A stretch of 64,000 nucleotides of DNA. It comes from Tectiglobus sp965224045 (GTDB lineage: Bacteria > Pseudomonadota > Alphaproteobacteria > Rhizobiales > Hyphomicrobiaceae). Made by a program: the position numbers and the translations under genes. The number at the start of each line of letters is the position of its first letter. Within the stretch, counting starts at the first letter, position 1. This document shows positions 42,762 to 50,467 of the stretch, in pieces. The stretch spans positions 124,001-188,000 of the forward strand of contig CBDCYD010000006.1 of the NCBI GenBank assembly GCA_965224045.1, given 5' to 3'. The notes under the pieces are model-generated. The model was not told where the DNA came from, made no database searches, and worked only from the letters and a program-made list of their open reading frames with translations.

Positions 42762-44933
42762 TTGCCTGATATCGCAAAGCTGCTGTGGCCCGATACCGTC
42801 GCCGTCGTTGGCGCTTCACCCAATCCGCAGCGCCTGCGCGGAATGATCATGGACGTCATGCTCGGCCAACCGTTCGCCGGCGAGATCTTTCCTGTCAATG
42901 CGAACCATGCCGAGGTGCGGGGCCGCAAAGCTTTTGCGTCGGTCGCCGACATTCCGGTCGGCGTCGACCTTGCGGTGCTGATCATTCCCGCCGGGGCCGT
43001 CGTCGACGAGATGGAACGGTGCGGGGAGGCCGGCGTGAAGGCTGCGGTCATCATCACGTCCGGATTTGCCGAACAAGCCGACGATGCCGGCCGTGATCTT
43101 CAGGCCCGACTGACCGACATCATCGCGTACTACGACATGGCCGTAATCGGTCCCAATGCCCAGGGGTTTGCCAACTGTGCTTCGTCGCTATGCCCGACAT
43201 TTAGTCCGGCGCTGCGCAACCCCGAGTTGCCGCTGCTGCCGGAGTGGCACCGCGATGGCGGTGGTGTCGCCGTGATCGCGCAAAGCGGGGCGCTCGGGTT
43301 TTCGTTCTATGACCGTGGCCGGCTTTCTGATCTCGCGTTCCGCTACGTGGTCACGACCGGCAATGAGGCCGGCGTCAAGGCATTCGACCTCGTCGATTTC
43401 ATGCTCGATGAAGGCGAGACCGACGTCTTCGTGATGTTTCTGGAAGACATCCGCGATCCGGACGTCTTCTGCCGCGTTGCAGAGAAGGCGCTCAACGCGG
43501 GCAAACCGATCATCGCGACGAAGGTCGGTGCGTCGGAAGCGGGCCGACTGTCTGCTGCCTCGCACACCGGTGCACTTGCAGGTTCACATCGCGTCAACCA
43601 GGCCATGTTCGATCACTACGGCATCGTCACGGCACGCGATCAAGATGAGATGATCGATTTTGCGGCTGCATTTCTTGTCAACAAGGACCGCCTGCCGGTG
43701 GGCCGCAATGTCGGGATCAGCTCCGGCACCGGCGGCGGCGCCGGCTGGCTTTGCGATGCCTGCCAGGCAAACGGACTTGCGGTGCCCGAGCTCGATCCGG
43801 CAACGCGGGCCAAGATCGATGAAGTCCTCCCACCCTACGGTTCGTCACGAAATCCGGTCGACGGCACTGCACAGGCGATCCGCGAAGTCGGCTATGCCCG
43901 CCTTCTCGACATGGTTGGCCAGAGCGACCAGGTCGACGCGCTCGCAATGATCACTTCTGCGCGGGCCGGCGACGTGTACCTGCGCGAGAAGGACAACTTC
44001 TTCCGTGTCGGCCGTCAGTCGCAAAAGCCGATTGTTGCCTGGACCTATACCTGGCCGCGGCGCGAGACGATCGCACTCTTCGCGGAAGCCGGCTACCCGC
44101 TGATGACCAATATGTCGAATGCGGCGCGGGCGCTGGCCGAATTGGCGCGCTACCGCGAACGACGCGATGCCTTTACCGCTCCGCTCGTTTGCGCAACGCC
44201 GGTCGATGCTGCGGCGAGCGCTGACGGTGCACTGTTCGAATATGCTGCCAAGCAACGTCTCGCGCGACATGGTATCGGCACGGCTGAATGCCGGCTTGCG
44301 CAAACGCGGGACGGTGCGATTGAAGCAGCAGCGGAATTCGGACGACCGGTCGCGCTCAAGATCCAGTCAGCCGACATCCTGCACAAAACGGAAGCCGGCG
44401 GTATCGCACTCAACCTTGCAACACCGGACGCGGTGGGCGACGCCTATGACGCCGTCGTGGCGAGCGCCATAGCCTACGCGCCTGATGCCGCCATTGAGGG
44501 CGTGCTGGTCGAGCCAATGGCGCGGCGGGGTCGTGAGATGATTGTCGGCATGAAGCGCGATGAAACGTTCGGGCCGATGCTGCTCGTCGGGCTCGGCGGC
44601 ATCTATGCCGAGGTCATGGACGATGTCGCGATCGGCCCACCTATCGCCTGCCAGGAAGCTGCGAAGCGCCAGATCAGAAGGCTACAGGGTGCTGCACTGC
44701 TCGATGGTGTCCGCGGTGAACCACCGGCTGACATCGGTGCACTCGCAGATCTCATGGTTGCGCTTTCGAAGTTCGTTGCCAACGATGGCGCGGACATCGC
44801 GGAAATCGACCTCAACCCGGTGCTGGTGCACGCGCGCGGTGAAGGGGTGAGCGTCGTCGACGCGCTGATCACCGGGGTCCAGATCGCAAAATCCCATACA
44901 AACTACAAACATCAAGGACAATACCATGGCTGA
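42762..44933 (+). CDS. ADP-forming acyl-CoA synthetase (acetate-CoA ligase family), fused subunits
   Basis: 723 residues from a TTG at 42762 with GGGAGG just before. Domain order: CoA-binding Rossmann domain (VAVVGASPNPQRLRG), succinyl-CoA-ligase-like domains with SHTGALAGS (His268 is the phosphorylated residue), and a C-terminal ATP-grasp domain (ALKIQSADILHKTEAGG, EIDLNPVLVH). It activates a carboxylic acid to its CoA thioester with ATP to ADP plus phosphate. The substrate is unknown. It overlaps the next gene by 8 bases, so the two are coupled. Confidence 0.9.
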   Translation: MPDIAKLLWPDTVAVVGASPNPQRLRGMIMDVMLGQPFAGEIFPVNANHAEVRGRKAFASVADIPVGVDLAVLIIPAGAVVDEMERCGEAGVKAAVIITSGFAEQADDAGRDLQARLTDIIAYYDMAVIGPNAQGFANCASSLCPTFSPALRNPELPLLPEWHRDGGGVAVIAQSGALGFSFYDRGRLSDLAFRYVVTTGNEAGVKAFDLVDFMLDEGETDVFVMFLEDIRDPDVFCRVAEKALNAGKPIIATKVGASEAGRLSAASHTGALAGSHRVNQAMFDHYGIVTARDQDEMIDFAAAFLVNKDRLPVGRNVGISSGTGGGAGWLCDACQANGLAVPELDPATRAKIDEVLPPYGSSRNPVDGTAQAIREVGYARLLDMVGQSDQVDALAMITSARAGDVYLREKDNFFRVGRQSQKPIVAWTYTWPRRETIALFAEAGYPLMTNMSNAARALAELARYRERRDAFTAPLVCATPVDAAASADGALFEYAAKQRLARHGIGTAECRLAQTRDGAIEAAAEFGRPVALKIQSADILHKTEAGGIALNLATPDAVGDAYDAVVASAIAYAPDAAIEGVLVEPMARRGREMIVGMKRDETFGPMLLVGLGGIYAEVMDDVAIGPPIACQEAAKRQIRRLQGAALLDGVRGEPPADIGALADLMVALSKFVANDGADIAEIDLNPVLVHARGEGVSVVDALITGVQIAKSHTNYKHQGQYHG

Positions 44934-45723
44934 TAATCCTGATCTCGGTGTAAGCCTCAAGGACTACGTCGCGACCGTCGAAATCCAGCGCCCACCGCAC
45001 AATTTCTTCGACTACAGCCTGATCCAGCAGTTGGCTGGTACATTCGAAGAGCTCGACGAGAATGACGACTGCCGCGCAATTTTGTTGTGTGCGCAGGGAA
45101 AGTCGTTTTGTGCAGGTGCCAACTTCGGTGACGGCAGCCGCATTCAGAACGATGGCAGTGTCGATGGATCGCCGAACAGCGGCTCGGCAGGCCACCTCTA
45201 CATGGAAGCGGTGCGCCTGTTTGCCTGCAAGAAGCCCGTGGTGGGCGCCATCCAGGGGGCTGCGATCGGCGGCGGCTTCGGCCTATCGCTGGTACCGGAC
45301 CTGCGGGTCGGTTGCGCTGAGACGCGGTTCGCGGCGAACTTCACCCGCCTGGGTTTCCATCCCGGTTTCGGGCTGACGACGACATTGCCGCGCGTCATCG
45401 GCGAGACCAAGGCTGCGATGATGTTTTACACGTCGCGACGTGTCAAAGGCGAGGACGCCTACCGCATCGGCCTCCTGGACGAGTTCGTTGCGCTCGAAAA
45501 CGTTCGGCAGGCGGCGTGGGACCTGGCCCGCGAGATCGCCGTCAACGCACCACTGGCACTTGTTTCGACACGGCAGACAATGCGCGGCGATCTCGCTGAG
45601 GCCGTGCGCAAGGCGACCGATCATGAACTGAAGGAACAAACATGGCTACGCCAGACGGAAGACTTCCGTGAAGGCGTAGCGGCGACGTCCGACAGGAGAC
45701 TGCCAAACTTCGCCGGGCGATGA
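44926..45723 (+). CDS. Enoyl-CoA hydratase/isomerase family protein
   Basis: 265 residues. LCAQGKSFCAGANFGDG and IQGAAIGGGFGLSLVPDLRV are the two oxyanion-hole blocks of the crotonase fold. HNFFDYSLI near the start is unusual among hydratases. Expected role is hydration of the enoyl-CoA made by the dehydrogenases of this operon. Its stop overlaps the MFS start by ATGA (45720-45723). Confidence 0.87.
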   Translation: MADNPDLGVSLKDYVATVEIQRPPHNFFDYSLIQQLAGTFEELDENDDCRAILLCAQGKSFCAGANFGDGSRIQNDGSVDGSPNSGSAGHLYMEAVRLFACKKPVVGAIQGAAIGGGFGLSLVPDLRVGCAETRFAANFTRLGFHPGFGLTTTLPRVIGETKAAMMFYTSRRVKGEDAYRIGLLDEFVALENVRQAAWDLAREIAVNAPLALVSTRQTMRGDLAEAVRKATDHELKEQTWLRQTEDFREGVAATSDRRLPNFAGR

Positions 45724-46949
45724 CGACAGCCTCGAACGCGCGCGAGCGCCCGCTGGCGGTGCTGGCGGGGGCATTCCTGGTACAATGGATCACCGGGTTC
45801 GGCTTCATCACATTCAGCCTGCTGGCGCCGAGCCTGGCGGCCGAGACCGGCCTCAACGAGCGCGACTTCGGCCTTTCGATTACGTTCTTTTTCATCGGCA
45901 CGGCGTTGTCGAGCCCGATGACAGGCGCGTTGGTGGCGGCACTCGGCAGCGTTGCGACCCTGGTGGTGGCGCTGACGGCAATGGCCTGTGCCTTTCTTGT
46001 GTGCCTCGCGGGCTCGTGGCCGGTCGTAATGCTGGCCGCTTTTCTGTTTGGTCTCGGTTACGGCCCGCAGGGCCCGGTCGGCATGACGCTGGTGACACAG
46101 CGGACGCCAGCCACCTCTCGCGGCCTCTTCCTATCGATCCGACAGGCGGCACAACCGCTTGCGGCTGCAATTGCAGGTCGCGTCCTGCCTCCGCTGATGG
46201 CGATCGCCGGATGGCAAGTCGGCGTCATCACAACATCGACATTTCTCGCGCTCGGCGCACTATTTGTAACATTTTCGCAACCGCTGTTTCGCGTGCGCCG
46301 CTGGCGACAGCGCGCCGGGGCACCACAACGACGACGCATATCGCGCACGCTGGCAGCGGCGCTAGGCGTATTTATTATCCCGCGCGACTTGCGCCTCCTT
46401 TGGAGTGTTGGGCTGATCCTCGCGATGTCGCAAATGGCAATGATGATCTTTTCCTATCTCTATCTGCTTGAGGTCGTCGGCCTGACGCCAATCGCAGCCG
46501 GGATATTCGTCTCCAACCAACAGCTTGCCGGCATGCTGGGGCGACCCGTGTTTGGCTGGATCTGCGACGCAACCGGCCGCTCGACCCAGGTACTGGGGCT
46601 GATAAGTTTAACGACGATCGGGACAATCGTCGGACTTCTGCTTGCCGAACCGGGCCTGCCGCATTGGCAGCTCGCGCTGCTGGCGGTTGCGACTGGCCTC
46701 GCCGGCCAGACCTGGAATGCGGTCTTCACCACAGCAATGAGCTACCGTGTTGCGCCCGATCAACTCGCCGAATTCAACGGTCGCGCGTTCGCGTTCCTGT
46801 CGCTTGGCTGGATGGCGGCGCCGCCGTTGTTCTGGGTCCTCATCGAATACTCGGGTGGCTATGAATTGCCGTTCAAAGTCGTGCTGCTTGCCAACGCAGT
46901 TGCTGCCTTTTTCCTGTTCGCATTCGGGCGCCGGGACCGCGTTCGATAA
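45720..46949 (+). CDS. MFS transporter
   Basis: 409 residues with about 12 hydrophobic segments, for example VLAGAFLVQWITGFGFITFSL and LIFSYLYLLEV-like helices. GFGLGYGPQGPVGMTL-like and QQLAGMLGRPVFGWICDATGR segments match the MFS central motif region. It overlaps the hydratase stop, so it is part of the CoA-ester operon and probably imports the acid activated by the synthetase. Export of an intermediate is the alternative. Confidence 0.85.
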   Translation: MTTASNARERPLAVLAGAFLVQWITGFGFITFSLLAPSLAAETGLNERDFGLSITFFFIGTALSSPMTGALVAALGSVATLVVALTAMACAFLVCLAGSWPVVMLAAFLFGLGYGPQGPVGMTLVTQRTPATSRGLFLSIRQAAQPLAAAIAGRVLPPLMAIAGWQVGVITTSTFLALGALFVTFSQPLFRVRRWRQRAGAPQRRRISRTLAAALGVFIIPRDLRLLWSVGLILAMSQMAMMIFSYLYLLEVVGLTPIAAGIFVSNQQLAGMLGRPVFGWICDATGRSTQVLGLISLTTIGTIVGLLLAEPGLPHWQLALLAVATGLAGQTWNAVFTTAMSYRVAPDQLAEFNGRAFAFLSLGWMAAPPLFWVLIEYSGGYELPFKVVLLANAVAAFFLFAFGRRDRVR

Positions 46950-47012
46950 CCGGCCAGCCCCGCGCCGCAACGCTGCGGGAGAATTGCGGCTATTCAAGAA
47001 AGGAACCGCGCG

Positions 47013-47783
47013 TTGACTGACGTCGTTACCATCGAAAAACAGAACAGCATTGCAATTTTGACATTCAATCGCGAGGCATCGCTCAACGCCATGTCAATTG
47101 GTCTTGCGCAAGGCGTTGCCGCGGCCCTGATCGATCTGGAAAACGATCCAAGCGTCAAGGGTGTGGTCCTGACGGGGGCCGGCACCCGCGCATTCTGTGC
47201 CGGTGTCGACCTGCAAGAGGGACGCAAAGTCGAAGTTGCGAACGTCGAAGCATGGTTCGGAACGGTGTGTAACGTCTACCGCCAGATTCTCAAGACCACG
47301 AAACCGGTCATCACCGCCATCAACGGAGTGGCGGCCGGTGCCGGTTTTCAGATCGCTCTGGTCTCGGATATGCGCGTTGCCCATCCCGATGCCCGTCTCG
47401 GTCAACCGGAAATCAATGCCGGGATACCGTCCGTGATGGGCTCATACTGGATGAGCCTCCACCTTGGCTGGTCGATGAACCAGGAGCTGTCTTATACCGG
47501 CCGCCTCATGGACGGCAAGGAGGCCCGCGAACTGCGCTTGGTGAACCATCTCGTGCCGGCGGAAAAGGTTGTGCCAAAGGCCGTGGAGGTCGCGCGGGAA
47601 CTTTCCGAAAAGCCGTCGGTTGCATGGGCGCGGACCAAGGCACGGTTTTCAGAACTCGCGCTTCGCGGTTTCGATGACGCGTTCCGAAGCGGCGTCTTGG
47701 GGCAGCAGGAGGCATTTGCGCGGGGCCAACCGCAGGCGATCATGGAGGCCTTCCTGGCGAAGCGAGCGTCGTCTAAATCGTAA
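47013..47783 (+). CDS. Enoyl-CoA hydratase/isomerase family protein
   Basis: 256 residues from a TTG at 47013 preceded by AAAGGAA. The crotonase motifs LTGAGTRAFCAGVDLQEG and INGVAAGAGFQIALVSDMRV are intact. As the third crotonase-family gene in 11 kb it probably has a distinct step, for example isomerisation or C-C hydrolysis, from the hydratase at 44.9 kb. It ends the plus-strand operon and converges with the phosphatase gene, 27 bases away. Confidence 0.86.
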   Translation: MTDVVTIEKQNSIAILTFNREASLNAMSIGLAQGVAAALIDLENDPSVKGVVLTGAGTRAFCAGVDLQEGRKVEVANVEAWFGTVCNVYRQILKTTKPVITAINGVAAGAGFQIALVSDMRVAHPDARLGQPEINAGIPSVMGSYWMSLHLGWSMNQELSYTGRLMDGKEARELRLVNHLVPAEKVVPKAVEVARELSEKPSVAWARTKARFSELALRGFDDAFRSGVLGQQEAFARGQPQAIMEAFLAKRASSKS

Positions 47784-47810
47784 GCCGCCCATCCGTCAAC
47801 GAGTGTCGCG

Positions 47811-48659
47811 TCAAGCGGCCATTGGGCGCACTGCAATTACAGTGGCGTTGTCCTGAAAGGGATCGCGGGCGTTTTCGATGGCACGGATAATGGCCTCCGA
47901 GACGGCGCGCGGACCATCCTTGGCGTAGCCCGTGATGATGCGCACGAGTTCGGTCTCGTCGAGCGTCTGAATACCATCGCTGGCGATGATCACGTAGTCG
48001 TCGGCTTGCAGCTGCAAGGGGTTGCGCGATATGTCGACGAGATCAAGTTCTTCGCCGGTAATCGCCGAGCGCAGCATATGGCGACGCGGGTCGTTCTTGG
48101 CTTGCTCCCGTGTGATCTGGCCTTGCGCAGCGAGTTTGTCGAGTGCCGGCGCCAGTGAGTGATCTTCGTTGAGCAGCGCGATTTCTTCCCGCCTGTATAG
48201 GTATAGCGGGCTGTCACCAACGCTGATCCATTCGAGCCCCTGATCGTAAAATACGGCGCCGACAAGCGTCGAACCCATGCCGGACAGCGCCGGGTCGGCG
48301 CCAACGATGTCGGAAATTCGCCCGTTGCCGGCCTTCAGAGCCGCTTCGAGCCGTGCGTGCAGGTTTAGCGTCTCGTCAGAGGCCGGATCATTCTTCGTCA
48401 GCGCTCCGACCCAGGATTGCATGAACGATTCGCATACGGTCTTGCTGGCCAGCGCGCCGCCTGCATGCCCGCCCATGCCGTCTGCCAACACGGCAACGAG
48501 TGTTGTTGCCTCGACGGGTGCAAACGCATCACCTTTCCAATCGAACGTTGCCTCCGGGGCGCCCGTATCGACGGATTGCGGCGGCCACACGGCAGCCGAG
48601 TCTTCTTGGTAGCCGCGCTGCCCTTGGGTGGCGCAGAAGCCGTATTCAAATGCCGACAT
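47811..48659 (-). CDS. PP2C-family protein Ser/Thr phosphatase
   Basis: 282 residues. Metal-ligand motifs are in order: RGYQEDSAAV (Asp), VAVLADGMGGHAGG (Asp-Gly), IIASDGIQTLDE (Asp) and FQDNATVIAV (Asp-Asn). It dephosphorylates Ser/Thr residues with Mn or Mg. It lies directly downstream (5 bases) of an FHA protein and near a kinase, the classic reversible phosphorylation set. In Proteobacteria such sets often control type VI secretion, but no such genes are in this window. The ATG at 48659 was preferred because the longer in-frame start would overlap the FHA gene. Confidence 0.9.
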   Translation of the reverse strand: MSAFEYGFCATQGQRGYQEDSAAVWPPQSVDTGAPEATFDWKGDAFAPVEATTLVAVLADGMGGHAGGALASKTVCESFMQSWVGALTKNDPASDETLNLHARLEAALKAGNGRISDIVGADPALSGMGSTLVGAVFYDQGLEWISVGDSPLYLYRREEIALLNEDHSLAPALDKLAAQGQITREQAKNDPRRHMLRSAITGEELDLVDISRNPLQLQADDYVIIASDGIQTLDETELVRIITGYAKDGPRAVSEAIIRAIENARDPFQDNATVIAVRPMAA

Positions 48660-48664
48660 CAAGC

Positions 48665-49453
48665 CTACTTCAGCTCTGCAAGTTCCGACCAGTCGAAGTC
48701 CTGGCCGCAAAAGGCCACAAACACAAGCTGTGTGCGCCCCATGCGGATCACGTCCTTGTTCTGAAGACGAATCGCGGAGGTCGGCTGGTCGTCATTGACC
48801 GATACGATGTTCGTCTTGGTCATGTTTGGCACGAACAGGAAGGCCCGATTGGCCGAATCATAACGGATGTAGGCCTGCTCTTCGGACGAAATCGTATCGT
48901 CACCGAAATCAATTGGGATACGGTTTGCATCGGTGCGCCCGATCGTATTGTTGCCCTCGAAGATCGGCCGGTAAGAGCCGATGCCGGGGCCACCGACGAC
49001 GACCAACCAGCCAACGACAGGATCCTGGCGAAATTCGCCGCGTTCCACCTGCGGGCGTCCGCGCACCAGCTGTGTCCTGGCCGAGTCCTCGGACGATGCA
49101 GTCGGCGCAGCCTGGCGAACGACGCGGGTCGTCGGCGGTGGCTCGAACTCAACGTGACGGTCAGCCGCGGTCTCAACGGGCGGAATGTTCGGCGTACCTC
49201 CGCGGGCCTCGCGAGCAGCGTCTGCGGCACTCGGCAACGGTGGTGGCGTGGCGTCCGATGCGGCCTCAGCCGCAGGCTTTTCTGCTGCCCGGACGGTCTT
49301 CGCACCAGGCTCGGCAATATCGTCTGCTTGCGGACGATTGGCTGATGTCGTCACTCTGTTGGTGTCCTCCTTGCTGGCTGCGGCCAGTGCTTCACGCAAC
49401 GAGCCGATGATACCACCGCCCTGCTTGCCGTTGCGGCCGTCCTTATCTGCCAT
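48665..49453 (-). CDS. FHA-domain protein with disordered N-terminus
   Basis: 262 residues. The first 140 or so are polar, Ala/Pro/Glu-rich and likely disordered. The C-terminal FHA domain runs from about 150: LVVVGGPGIGSYRPIFEGNN, IGRTDANRIPIDFGDD, then ISSEEQAYIRYD and TKTNIVSVND. The Gly-Arg pair is kept, but the usual Ser-Arg-x-His is replaced by ISSEEQ, so phosphothreonine binding may be altered. It probably docks the kinase or its targets. Same operon as the phosphatase. Confidence 0.85.
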   Translation of the reverse strand: MADKDGRNGKQGGGIIGSLREALAAASKEDTNRVTTSANRPQADDIAEPGAKTVRAAEKPAAEAASDATPPPLPSAADAAREARGGTPNIPPVETAADRHVEFEPPPTTRVVRQAAPTASSEDSARTQLVRGRPQVERGEFRQDPVVGWLVVVGGPGIGSYRPIFEGNNTIGRTDANRIPIDFGDDTISSEEQAYIRYDSANRAFLFVPNMTKTNIVSVNDDQPTSAIRLQNKDVIRMGRTQLVFVAFCGQDFDWSELAELK

Positions 49454-49594
49454 TGTCTCCTCCCGTCGCTCAACCCGGCCCCGCTACGGACCACGCGATG
49501 TTTCCTGTGACCGCCACTGCAATTCACTCAAAGATTTGCCATCCGATCGATCCGTTCTGCCCGCCGGCCACCCGCGGCCTATACCGTGCGGTCG

Positions 49595-50236
49595 TCATCC
49601 TTCCGCCGGCGCGAGTTGAAAGCGCAAGCGCTCCTTGCCGATCTCGATCAACTCGCCGCCACGCAAACGCGCCCGTTCCACCCTTTCGCCGTCGACCCTG
49701 ACGCCATTGCCGTCCGCACCGCTGACATCCATTACGTAAAACTCGGCATCGCTCGTGCGTTCCACGATCGCGTGGTATCTATGCACCGTGTTATGCATCA
49801 ATTGAACATCATTATCTTCTTCGCGCCCAATTCGGACCAATCCAAGGCCAACTTCATGGACCTCGCCCCGACTGTTTGCAACAACCAAGAGGCCGCGCGA
49901 TTTCCAGCCGCTGATTGGGATCGAGCGTGGTGGCTCGGTCGGAAAGGGGGCATTGGTCCGGCGCCAGCGGCTGATAAGCACGCCAAGTAATGCCAACGGT
50001 GGAATGGCAAAAGCCAGTCCGACACCCAGCACGATGGCCGGTGTCTGCTCGAATTCAACCGCCAGCCAGCGCACAAAAGCATCCCAGGTGGCATCGAAAT
50101 GCTGCGCCAGATTCGAGGGCTTTTCTGCGCCGAGTGCCGTCGCGGGTGATACCAACAGCAGGCAGAGCGTAATCCTGGCGCTCGCCGTGGCGCGACCACA
50201 GCGCGGCAGTATGCTTCTGAACTCCCTGGCGTACAT
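49595..50236 (-). CDS. FHA-domain protein with signal sequence and membrane helix
   Basis: 213 residues. The N-terminus has a hydrophobic signal segment (RITLCLLLVSPATALGAEK), and a second helix at about 75-95 (PAIVLGVGLAFAIPPLALLGVLI) is followed by basic residues, so the C-terminal FHA domain is probably cytoplasmic. The FHA core is LVRIGREEDNDVQLM and TVHRYHAIVERT; the S of SRxH is replaced by H. It is encoded 141 bases upstream of the disordered FHA protein. The kinase gene is divergent from it. A membrane scaffold for the kinase is a good inference. Confidence 0.82.
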   Translation of the reverse strand: MYAREFRSILPRCGRATASARITLCLLLVSPATALGAEKPSNLAQHFDATWDAFVRWLAVEFEQTPAIVLGVGLAFAIPPLALLGVLISRWRRTNAPFPTEPPRSIPISGWKSRGLLVVANSRGEVHEVGLGLVRIGREEDNDVQLMHNTVHRYHAIVERTSDAEFYVMDVSGADGNGVRVDGERVERARLRGGELIEIGKERLRFQLAPAEG

Positions 50237-50467
50237 CGGGGCCAATCTCAATCTCTAGCGATCCAACCGACAAAAGCCGCAATCGAGCACAATCTTATCC
50301 CAGCAGCATCGCTGCCACATTCTTTCGACATAATTCAGGCATTCGTAAAGACGATGTCGTCTGTGCGTGCCGGTGCTGCACGCGGTGGGCGCTGCCGCGG
50401 CGGCCCGGTTTTGCGTTCGGGCCATTGCAGCAATGCGCCGGCAATCAGGGACAGGTGCAGGGATCGA

